Assembly (NCBI GenBank): GCA_002279765.1
Contig: NCCR01000040.1
Location: 1-32,899, forward strand
Direction: 5' to 3'
Length of the DNA: 32,899 bases
Source: Verrucomicrobia bacterium 12-59-8
GTDB lineage: Bacteria > Verrucomicrobiota > Verrucomicrobiae > Verrucomicrobiales > Verrucomicrobiaceae
The position numbers and the translations under genes were made by a program. The notes under the pieces were generated by a model. It ran no database searches. It was given only the letters and a program-made list of their open reading frames with translations, and had not been told where the DNA came from. This document shows positions 24,008 to 32,899 of this stretch, one piece after another (positions within the stretch are counted from its first letter, which is position 1; each line of letters opens with the position of its first letter).

Positions 24008-25114
24008 ATGAGCACAAAACTGTACCTCGGCACCCGCAAAGGACTCATCGAAGCAGAACGCCGCGCCACGGGATGGTGCGTCACCCGCAACTCCTTTCTC
24101 GGCGTGCAGGTGCCCATGCTGCTGCCAGATGTGCGCGATGGCATGCTCTACGCCGCCGTAGAGCACGGGCATTTCGGCACCAAATTTCATGCCTCGCAGG
24201 ATGGGGGCGCTACTTGGGAAGAGCGCGCCTGCCCGGCCTTCCCACCCAAGCCGGAGAATGTGCCTGAGGTGATCAATTTCGTAAACCAGCAGCCCATTCC
24301 GTGGGATCTGAAAAAAGTCTGGGCGCTGGAAGCCGGTGCGGCGGCAGGTGAACTCTGGTGCGGTACGCTGCCGGGTGGTTTGTTCCACTCGCTTGATGGC
24401 GGTGCCTCGTGGCAGCTTGTCGAAAGCCTGTGGAACGATCCGGGGCGTGCGAAATGGATGGGCGGCGGCGCAGATTGGCCAGGCATCCACACAATCCTCG
24501 TTGATCCGCGCAACCGCCACCGTCTGCTTATCGCCGTCTCCTGCGGCGGCGTGTGGGAGTCCACCGACAACGGCGCAACTTGGACGAACATTGGCGCAGG
24601 CATTCGTGCGGAATACGTCCCGCCTGAGCAGGTCTATGATCCCGGCATTCAGGATGCGCACCGCATCGCGTGGAGCACCGCGGACCCGGACACGATCTGG
24701 ATGCAGCACCACAACGGCATCTTCCATTCCTCAGATGGCGGCAGGAACTGGGACGAGACCTTGAATGCCAATCCCTCCAACTTCGGCTTCGCCGTGGCCA
24801 TGCATCCGCAGGACCCGCAGACCGCGTGGTTTGTGCCGGGCATCAAAGACGAATTCCGTGTAGCCTGCGATGGCGCGCTCTGCGTCATGCGCACCCGTGA
24901 CGGCGGCCAGACCTTTGAACCGCTCCGCAATGGTTTGCCCCAAGAGCACGCATATCACTTGGTCTATCGCCACTGCCTCGATGTCACCGGCGATGGCCAA
25001 ACGCTCGCTTTCGGCAGCACCACCGGCTCCGTCTGGATCAGCGAAAACGGCGGCGACTCCTGGGAACGCCTCAGCGCCGATCTGCCCCCAGTGTACTGCG
25101 TGCGGTTTGGTTGA
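24008..25114 (+). CDS. Cytoplasmic BNR/Asp-box beta-propeller protein
   Basis: A 368-residue protein containing six Asp-box repeats (S/x-x-D-x-G-x-T/S-W/F): ASQDGGATW (62-70), HSLDGGASW (127-135), ESTDNGATW (184-192), HSSDGGRNW (240-248), RTRDGGQTF (295-303) and ISENGGDSW (344-352). Spacing of 50-65 residues fits a six- or seven-bladed propeller of the VPS10/BNR type. Databases often call such proteins exo-alpha-sialidase, but there is no signal peptide and I see no arginine triad or RIP motif, so sialidase activity is doubtful. Translation is coupled to the MoaD-like gene. The stop is 7 bp from the convergent phosphoesterase stop. A scaffold or an enzyme for a MoaD-linked reaction is possible. 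Confidence 0.87.
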   Translation: MSTKLYLGTRKGLIEAERRATGWCVTRNSFLGVQVPMLLPDVRDGMLYAAVEHGHFGTKFHASQDGGATWEERACPAFPPKPENVPEVINFVNQQPIPWDLKKVWALEAGAAAGELWCGTLPGGLFHSLDGGASWQLVESLWNDPGRAKWMGGGADWPGIHTILVDPRNRHRLLIAVSCGGVWESTDNGATWTNIGAGIRAEYVPPEQVYDPGIQDAHRIAWSTADPDTIWMQHHNGIFHSSDGGRNWDETLNANPSNFGFAVAMHPQDPQTAWFVPGIKDEFRVACDGALCVMRTRDGGQTFEPLRNGLPQEHAYHLVYRHCLDVTGDGQTLAFGSTTGSVWISENGGDSWERLSADLPPVYCVRFG

Positions 25115-25121
25115 TGCCGGA

Positions 25122-25865
25122 TCAAGCCATTACGAGTTTTTCAAATTGCAGCCGGCCTGAGGCTGAGCCAACAACCAGCGTGGCCTGCAGCGGCCCGTCC
25201 ATGTTCTGACCAACGTTAATGACGTTCGTCCTGCCAATCTGATCTAACCACACTCCACGGTTGAGCGGCGTGGTGTGATCATGACCGCACACCACGAGAT
25301 CAGGCTGATGCTCCTCGATGGCATCCCGCCACCACGCATTGCCTTCAACCGGGGAGCCTGCCTCGGAAATTTGCGTACCCGTCGGCGGCTCGTGCATGAT
25401 CCACAGCCGCATCGCATCATCGCCATGATCAGCGAACAGGTGCCTGAACCAGTACTGATAGTGCTCGCCGCCAAGCGGTTCGCCTTCGCTGAACGCCTCC
25501 TCCTGGCCCATGGCACATGGAAACCCCACCACGCCGATGCCTCCGATCATGGCAAAACTTCCGTTCAGACGCACAGGGGCAGAATCATGCAGCGACTTCC
25601 ACGCATCGCGAAACTCGAACCAGTTCTCATCCTCGTGATTGCCGCGTGCAAACAACAGAGGAGCCGCAATCGCTTGGAGTTGCTCAGAGCATTGAGACGG
25701 CGTGAGCTGCGGCGTTTCCCCATACGGCAGCAGTCCCGTGCCATGTAGAAAATCTCCACCGAGAATGATCGCGTCCGGTTTGATCTCAGCCGCCAGTTTG
25801 ACCAGCGCCGCATAGAGCACGGCGCGCTGGTGCAGGTCGGTGACGATGAGAATGCGGGCAGACAT
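25122..25865 (-). CDS. Calcineurin-like metallophosphoesterase
   Basis: A 247-residue cytoplasmic metallophosphoesterase (PF00149) with all the dinuclear-metal motifs in order: DLH (Asp10, His12), GGDF (Asp38), GNHE (75-78), MHEP (His158) and GHDH (194-197). Members cleave phosphomonoesters, phosphodiesters such as cyclic nucleotides, or nucleic acids; the short compact form here resembles YfcE-like or Icc-like enzymes without a clear assignment. It faces the propeller gene tail to tail, and 61 bp separate its start from the stop of the secreted protein gene upstream on the same strand. No partner identifies its substrate. Confidence 0.9.
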   Translation of the reverse strand: MSARILIVTDLHQRAVLYAALVKLAAEIKPDAIILGGDFLHGTGLLPYGETPQLTPSQCSEQLQAIAAPLLFARGNHEDENWFEFRDAWKSLHDSAPVRLNGSFAMIGGIGVVGFPCAMGQEEAFSEGEPLGGEHYQYWFRHLFADHGDDAMRLWIMHEPPTGTQISEAGSPVEGNAWWRDAIEEHQPDLVVCGHDHTTPLNRGVWLDQIGRTNVINVGQNMDGPLQATLVVGSASGRLQFEKLVMA

Positions 25866-25926
25866 AGTTGCTGATACTGAGCAGCCTCTTCGCTTTAGCT
25901 ACGCTAAAACCCGCAGAACCAGAACT

Positions 25927-26952
25927 TCACTTCACCTGCGCCCACTCGATGCTGCTGAGCGCATGCATCGCCGTCAGAAAATCAGGATCTTTCGCATCGT
26001 CCGCAACAATGGTGATCGTGCCCAGAACATCCGGCACCGGAGCCACGAACCCCGTCGAGATCACTTTGGCGTTGCCCAATTCGACCGGCTTGTCGGCCAA
26101 GGCAGCATCGGCGTATATCGCCTGACAGCCCACGCCCTGCTTGAGCTTGATCTCCTGCACATTCTCCGTGTGCTCCACGGAGGCACCAGTGACTGACGGC
26201 GGTTCCCTTTGGGCGATCTGCTGGATGTCCTTCAGAGTCTTATAGCGGACGGCACTTTGGAAAAACGTCATCCTCCAGTTCTTGTTGGGGTCACTGACGG
26301 AATAGAACGACAGTGTGTACTGATCCGGCAGCCCCGTATTTGTGGCTGCACTCAGATGGCCCACGCGCCACGCTGCTGGCACATCGATTTGCAACCGGCC
26401 CAAATCACCCAGCGCAAAGGAATGCGGCCCGCCCTTCCATTCAGGAAACGGGCCGTAGGCGAGAGACAGCGCCAGATCCTTCAGCATCTTGCGCTCAGCA
26501 TCCGTGGCGGAGGCGACCGATGCATGCACATTCACCCACCTGCCTTCATGAGCAAAGCAGCAGTGGATGTTCGCCTGCGTGGATTTCTCCCCCTTCTTGT
26601 CTCCAGCAACCTCGTACTCCACGCATTCACACACGGGCGTGCTCCATTGCTTCACACTGTCCTGCTGGAGCTTCGGATTCTGGCTGGCTTGTGACCATAC
26701 ATGATCACGGCAGGCTTTGCCATCCCCGCCACTGCCGGCAGGAGCCTCCACAAAAACCGAGAGATTGAAGCGCCCTGCATTGCTTCTGTAAACCAGTCCC
26801 TCTTCATTCGGCTGCAAGCTCTCCATCGCAGGCACCGGGCCTTCAAACGTGATCTGCCAGCCCCTGCCAGCCACAGGAATGATCAGCGGCTCCGCATGCA
26901 GACATGCGCAGCCAAGGACCCCCACAAGAAACGCTGTGACTCCATGACGCAT
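25927..26952 (-). CDS. Secreted protein of unknown function
   Basis: A 341-residue protein starting MRHGVTAFLVGVLGCACLHAEP, a signal peptide with likely cleavage after LHA; the Cys at position 14 or 16 makes a lipoprotein thinkable, but the lipobox is poor. The frame reaches back to 27003, and the signal peptide sets the start at 26952. The mature protein has two similar halves, each with an ITFEGP/LGRLQIDVP-like strand and a long aromatic-rich beta region (for example YTLSFYSVSDPNKNWRMTFFQ), suggesting duplicated beta-rich domains, perhaps for ligand or surface binding. I recognise no family. It follows the AraC regulator gene on the same strand after about 70 bp and may share its transcript. 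Confidence 0.75.
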   Translation of the reverse strand: MRHGVTAFLVGVLGCACLHAEPLIIPVAGRGWQITFEGPVPAMESLQPNEEGLVYRSNAGRFNLSVFVEAPAGSGGDGKACRDHVWSQASQNPKLQQDSVKQWSTPVCECVEYEVAGDKKGEKSTQANIHCCFAHEGRWVNVHASVASATDAERKMLKDLALSLAYGPFPEWKGGPHSFALGDLGRLQIDVPAAWRVGHLSAATNTGLPDQYTLSFYSVSDPNKNWRMTFFQSAVRYKTLKDIQQIAQREPPSVTGASVEHTENVQEIKLKQGVGCQAIYADAALADKPVELGNAKVISTGFVAPVPDVLGTITIVADDAKDPDFLTAMHALSSIEWAQVK

Positions 26953-27021
26953 GCTCAAAAGAGGTGGGCAGCCCGGCGCTGGTGCAATGCCTTTTTTGGA
27001 CAAGCCTGAGAAACACCTGCC

Positions 27022-27777
27022 TCATCCGCGCTTGGGCACCTTCGGCACACGCTGCTGCCGATACTCCGCCGGGGTCAGCCCCATGGCGCGGCGAAAGCAG
27101 CGCGTAAAATGGGCGTGGTCAAAAAAACCCAGCTCCACCGCCAGAGCAGCCACCGTTTCCTCCGTCTCCGCCAGTCGCCGGCACGCCGCCTCCACACGCA
27201 CACGCAGCAGGTACTGCCGCGCGGAGGAGCCAAAGACGCGGCGGAAGCTGCGGTCAAACTGGCTCTGCGAAAGGCCGCACATGCGCGCCATGGCGGCGCT
27301 GCTCAGCGCAGCATCTGGGTGCTGATGCATCTGCTCGATCACCCTGGCAAAACGCGCTTCTCCCGAACTGCCGCTGCGTACCTGCTCCACCTGGCGGGAG
27401 AATCCGGCGATGCCGATGATGTTTCCCTCCACATCTCGCAGCGGGATCTTGCTGGACATGACGAGGCGCGGCGAGCCCTCAGCCTCCGGCGCGCTCTCCA
27501 ACCGGTTCACGATGGCCTTGCCTGTGCTCATCACGATCTCATCGTCCTTCTGATACTCAGCGGCACGGCTGCGTGGGAAGAAGTCCGCGTCGGTCTTGCC
27601 GATGGCATCCTTCTCGTGCTTCACGCCGCAGTAGTCGCAGCCGCGCCGGTTCACCGCCATGAAGCGCCCCTGGCGGTCCTTGATGAAAAACGACATGTCC
27701 GGCAGCAGGTCAAACAGCCGCGCCAGCTCCGCGCCGCGTACCCGCCGTAAAAACGCCTGTGGTGAAATCGCCGCCAT
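27022..27777 (-). CDS. AraC-family regulator with N-terminal PAS domain
   Basis: A 251-residue regulator. Residues about 15-130 form a PAS domain (LFDLLPDMSFFIKDRQGRFMAVNRRGCDYCG, IGKTDADFFP, SKIPLRDVEGNIIGIAGFSRQV), and 140-245 an AraC DNA-binding domain with two helix-turn-helix units (about 160-181 and 208-231; AALAVELGFFDHAHFTRCFRRAMGLTPAEYR). The CDYCG in the PAS part suggests cofactor or redox sensing but may be structural. This PAS-AraC type is frequent beside DUF1549/DUF1553 genes in Verrucomicrobiota. It is divergent from the PSD1 gene over 178 bp that contain a 21-bp-spaced direct repeat, a likely target. Confidence 0.92.
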   Translation of the reverse strand: MAAISPQAFLRRVRGAELARLFDLLPDMSFFIKDRQGRFMAVNRRGCDYCGVKHEKDAIGKTDADFFPRSRAAEYQKDDEIVMSTGKAIVNRLESAPEAEGSPRLVMSSKIPLRDVEGNIIGIAGFSRQVEQVRSGSSGEARFARVIEQMHQHPDAALSSAAMARMCGLSQSQFDRSFRRVFGSSARQYLLRVRVEAACRRLAETEETVAALAVELGFFDHAHFTRCFRRAMGLTPAEYRQQRVPKVPKRG

Positions 27778-27786
27778 GATGCGCGT

Positions 27787-27816
27787 ATTTTACACAAGGA
27801 AGCCATGCCCATGCAA
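27787..27816 (-). promoter_or_regulatory. Candidate promoter of the PAS-AraC gene
   Basis: Read on the minus strand, TTGCAT (27816-27811) is followed after 18 bp by TAAAAT (27792-27787), five of six consensus bases at -10. The ATG lies ten bases further on, so the transcript would be nearly leaderless. Confidence 0.35.
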
Positions 27817-27906
27817 GAAAGGAGAGATCCAAATCGCGTATATTATCGTCGGAACGGGTCCGCACCACCACTGAGCTTCCGCAACATTGCCTCTGCTCAG
27901 CCCGTA

Positions 27907-27941
27907 ACACTTTCATACCAGTCCGAGACATTTTCATACCA
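27907..27941 (+). promoter_or_regulatory. Direct-repeat operator, probable PAS-AraC binding site
   Basis: ACACTTTCATACCA (27907-27920) and ACATTTTCATACCA (27928-27941) differ at one base and start 21 bp apart, two helical turns, which is the geometry of AraC-type half-sites. The second copy ends 14 bp before the PSD1 start codon, so binding may block rather than activate, unless transcription is leaderless. The nearby divergent AraC gene is the natural candidate regulator. Confidence 0.6.
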
Positions 27942-27955
27942 ACCTTCAAACCCGC

Positions 27956-31117
<3,162 letters not shown>

Positions 31118-31123
31118 GCGGAG

Positions 31124-31151
31124 TTTCAAGTTTAAGGTTTAAAGTTGCAAG
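31124..31151 (+). repeat. 7-bp repeat array R1 (four units)
   Basis: Four degenerate 7-bp units in tandem, TTTCAAG, TTTAAGG, TTTAAAG and TTGCAAG, begin 6 bp after the PSD1 stop codon. Arrays R2 and R3 carry the reverse complement. Together they bound the S23 and DUF4058 genes. Confidence 0.8.
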
Positions 31152-31171
31152 TTACCTGACGCGCAAACATC

Positions 31172-31603
31172 ATGGCCAAAATCGAAAAGTTTGAAGACAT
31201 TCTCGCCTGGCAAAAAGCGCGAGAACTAACTCGAGAGATATATCGATTTTCGCGCCAGGGCGAGTTCGCCAAGGACTTCGCTTTGCTTGATCAAATCAGG
31301 CGTGCCGTGATCTCTATCACTTCAAACATTGCGGAAGGCTTTGAGCGCGGAGGCACCAAGGAATTCGTGCAATTCCTCGGCTATGCCAAGGGTTCCAGCG
31401 GCGAAGTCCGCTCCCAACTCTACGTAGCACTCGATGAGTCTTATCTCAAGGAGCAGGAGTGGCAGAACCTCCATAACCGTTGCCTCGAAATCAGCCGTCT
31501 CCTTGATGGCTTCATCAAATACCTCCAACAAACCGAGATCAAAGGCCGCAAATTTATCTCACCCCCATCACCCCCGAAGTCTCCCAGCTCTCCGGCAACT
31601 TGA
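31172..31603 (+). CDS. S23 four-helix bundle protein
   Basis: A 143-residue protein of the 23S rRNA-intervening-sequence family (PF05635, four-helix bundle): FEDILAWQKARELTREIYRFSRQGEFAKDFALLDQIRRAVISITSNIAEGFERGGTKEFVQFLGYAKGSSGEVRSQLYVALDESYL, then a last helix and a low-complexity Pro/Ser tail of about 15 residues that shades into the following repeat. The core is normal in length. Members form pentamers and bind nucleic acid; the relative bAvd assists diversity-generating retroelements, but no reverse transcriptase is present here. It lies between R1 and R2 (inverted relative to each other) inside what should be a PSD1-DUF1501 operon, as if it were mobile cargo. Confidence 0.93.
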   Translation: MAKIEKFEDILAWQKARELTREIYRFSRQGEFAKDFALLDQIRRAVISITSNIAEGFERGGTKEFVQFLGYAKGSSGEVRSQLYVALDESYLKEQEWQNLHNRCLEISRLLDGFIKYLQQTEIKGRKFISPPSPPKSPSSPAT

Positions 31604-31624
31604 AACCTTAAACCTTAAACCTTG
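31599..31624 (-). repeat. 7-bp repeat array R2 (inverted relative to R1)
   Basis: CTTGAAA, CCTTAAA, CCTTAAA and CCTTG follow one another; read on the minus strand they are CAAGG, TTTAAGG, TTTAAGG and TTTCAAG, the same unit set as R1. The S23 stop codon and the TTG start of the DUF4058 gene both lie inside this array. Confidence 0.8.
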
Positions 31625-32425
31625 TCCCCTCCTGCCCCATATCCCTTTCCGGGACTGAACCCCTACTTTGAAGAGCAGTGGTTTCAGGTGCATCCGTCCA
31701 TGATCGTGTATGCGCGCAATCAACTGAGCCGCCAGCTTCCCGCTGACCTTTTGGTTCTAATCGAGCAGGGAGTTTCCATTTCTGCGCAGTTCCCAGAAGA
31801 CGACAAACGCCCGCGGCCCGATGCCTCCGTGTGGAAGGTGCGCGAGGACACGCTGCTCTCATCCGCCCCCCCAAACTTCTCGCCTCCTCTGACACGCAGC
31901 ATCACATCCCCCAAGCCTCGGCACCTTGCGATCCGTGAAAAGTCCGGCGATCTCGTGACGGCCATCGAACTACTCAGCCCCACCAACAAGCACTCCGGTG
32001 GTGCTCTCACTTACCTGCAGAAGCGCCAGCACATCATCAATCTGGGAGTCAACCTCGTGGAGGTGGATTTGATCCGAAAATGGGGCCTCGCTCTGGAGCA
32101 GTTTGAGAGTGAAGAGATGGCGGAATCAATCCGCCTCTCAGATGGTCGCATGCCCGCACATTCCGTGAATGTCTTTCGCGCAGAGGTCCCGCTCGACCGC
32201 GAAATTTATCCCATCACCTACTCGCACGTTCTCCCCGCCATTCGCGTGCCGCTCCGCCCCGATGACCAGGACATCTGGCTCAACCTCCAAGAACTCGCCG
32301 AACAATGCCACGCCGACTGCGGCTTTGACAAGTCCACCAACTACAGCCGCAACCCAGAGCCGGCCCTCTCTCCCGAAGACACCGCCTGGCTGGATGGTCA
32401 TCTCAAATCCATCCACTTTCGCTGA
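31622..32425 (+). CDS. DUF4058-family protein with TTG start
   Basis: A 267-residue protein of the DUF4058 family (PF13267), known mostly from Cyanobacteria, Planctomycetes and Verrucomicrobiota, function unknown. The family N-terminus is clear (PYPFPGLNPYFEEQWFQVHPSMIVY), as are RPDASVWKV, LAIREKSGDLVTAIELLSPTNKHSGGALTYLQKRQ and NLVEVDLIRKW; the ELLSP...K core recalls a degenerate nuclease-like or restriction-like fold, which I only infer. The start must be the TTG at 31622: a TAA lies two codons before it, and the next Met (residue 27) is after the conserved motif. The TTG belongs to the 7-bp repeat. It is the second inserted gene between PSD1 and DUF1501. Confidence 0.88.
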   Translation: MSPPAPYPFPGLNPYFEEQWFQVHPSMIVYARNQLSRQLPADLLVLIEQGVSISAQFPEDDKRPRPDASVWKVREDTLLSSAPPNFSPPLTRSITSPKPRHLAIREKSGDLVTAIELLSPTNKHSGGALTYLQKRQHIINLGVNLVEVDLIRKWGLALEQFESEEMAESIRLSDGRMPAHSVNVFRAEVPLDREIYPITYSHVLPAIRVPLRPDDQDIWLNLQELAEQCHADCGFDKSTNYSRNPEPALSPEDTAWLDGHLKSIHFR

Positions 32426-32443
32426 ACACGAAGCGTCCCTCAA

Positions 32444-32464
32444 CTTTAAACCTTAAACTTTAAA
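32444..32464 (-). repeat. 7-bp repeat array R3 (same orientation as R2)
   Basis: Three units, CTTTAAA, CCTTAAA and CTTTAAA, end 6 bp before the DUF1501 start codon. With R2 it brackets the DUF4058 gene as R1 and R2 bracket the S23 gene. Confidence 0.8.
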
Positions 32465-32470
32465 CTCTGT

Positions 32471-32899
32471 ATGAACCTCCTCCAAGAATGGAACACCTAT
32501 CAGACGCGCCGTCAGCTTTTCTCGCGCGGCAAAAACGTCCTCGGCGGCGCTGCCCTCGCTTCCCTCCTCGGTGAATCGTTTGCCAATGCCTCAAACGACG
32601 CCGCCATGGGGCCGCAGTTTGCTCCGAAGGCGAAGCGTGTCATCTACCTGCACATGGTCGGCGGCCCTGCGCAGATGGACTTGTTTGACTACAAGCCCGG
32701 CATGCAGGCCTTCTATGACAAGGACCTGCCGCCAAGCATCCGCAACGGCCAGCGTCTCACCACCATGACCAGCGGTCAGGCGCGCTTCCCCATCGCGCCG
32801 TCGAAGTTCAACTTCGCCCAGCGCGGCCAGTGCGGCATGTGGATGAACTCCGACCTCCTGCCCTTCCTCGGCAAAAACGCCGACGACATCTGCTGGATG
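32471..32899 (+). CDS. DUF1501-family Tat-exported protein, 3'-truncated by the window end
   Basis: The first 143 residues of a DUF1501 protein (PF07394), open to the last base. It begins MNLLQEWNTYQTRRQLFSRG, a twin-arginine signal (RRQLFS) with hydrophobic stretch GGAALASLLG, then the family core KRVIYLHMVGGPAQMDLFDYKPGM, LPPSIRNGQRLTTMT and CGMWMNSDLLPFLGKNADDICWM. DUF1501 proteins (sulfatase-like fold) are nearly always encoded beside a DUF1549/DUF1553 protein such as the one at 27956, and they probably act together in the periplasm; here they are separated by about 1.35 kb. Full length is usually about 470 residues. Confidence 0.92.
   Translation, partial: MNLLQEWNTYQTRRQLFSRGKNVLGGAALASLLGESFANASNDAAMGPQFAPKAKRVIYLHMVGGPAQMDLFDYKPGMQAFYDKDLPPSIRNGQRLTTMTSGQARFPIAPSKFNFAQRGQCGMWMNSDLLPFLGKNADDICWM

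Noticed and set aside
24008..25114. Propeller protein as an exo-alpha-sialidase
   Set aside because: Asp-boxes are shared by many propellers. No signal peptide, RIP motif or arginine triad could be found.
31172..31603. S23 protein as part of a diversity-generating retroelement
   Set aside because: No reverse transcriptase, template repeat or variable repeat target is visible in the window.
31124..32464. 7-bp arrays considered as a CRISPR or as rRNA-type repeats
   Set aside because: Units are 7 bp without spacers, sit at gene boundaries and change orientation, so they are simple repeat arrays. No cas genes are present.

Overview
The window looks like a chromosomal segment from a GC-rich member of the Verrucomicrobiota, close in style to Prosthecobacter or Verrucomicrobium. 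The main pointer is a PSCyt1/DUF1549/DUF1553 protein with a CxxCH haem motif, paired with a Tat-type DUF1501 protein, a combination typical of the Planctomycetes-Verrucomicrobia group. Supporting signs are a Tat-tagged TIM-barrel isomerase, a PAS-AraC regulator, an S23 four-helix protein and a DUF4058 protein. Most genes lack a clear Shine-Dalgarno sequence. I see no tRNA, rRNA or CRISPR array.

Layout. (1) 1-3092: a probably 5'-truncated tail-anchored protein, a 94-bp inverted-repeat element, then on the minus strand mnmE followed by an exported TIM-barrel protein. (2) 3175-7117: a predicted promoter and a two-gene surface-polysaccharide operon, a WecA-like glycosyl-1-phosphate transferase overlapping an O-antigen ligase/polymerase fused to TPRs. 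(3) 7269-11244: a membrane and stress-type operon of GNAT acetyltransferase, small membrane protein, PrsW-family intramembrane protease and cardiolipin synthase. (4) 11527-11964: a periplasmic rhodanese with a strong intrinsic terminator. (5) 11984-15385: a ROK regulator divergent from an SsuD-like flavin monooxygenase and a Gfo/Idh/MocA protein, a plausible sulfonated-sugar catabolic unit.

(6) 15568-22386: a 12-gene array on the plus strand. A TetR regulator, whose palindromic operator covers its own start codon, and an ECF42-type sigma factor with a long C-terminal extension lead two DGPF/YCII proteins, three VOC-fold proteins, three SRPBCC/AHSA1 proteins, a GyrI-like ligand-binding protein and a DoxX-like membrane protein. 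This is the most system-like part of the window: two regulators and a set of small hydrophobic-ligand or metal-binding folds, with no classical enzyme of known substrate.

(7) 22449-25114: an MFS transporter, a MoaD/ThiS ubiquitin-like protein ending in Gly-Gly and a cytoplasmic six-Asp-box beta-propeller, translationally linked. A metallophosphoesterase, a secreted unknown protein and a PAS-AraC regulator lie on the minus strand. (8) 27907-32899: a 21-bp-spaced direct repeat, probably the AraC operator, precedes the large PSD1 cytochrome gene. Its usual partner, the DUF1501 gene, is separated from it by an S23 gene and a DUF4058 gene, each bounded by arrays of a 7-bp repeat, which looks like an insertion of accessory cargo.
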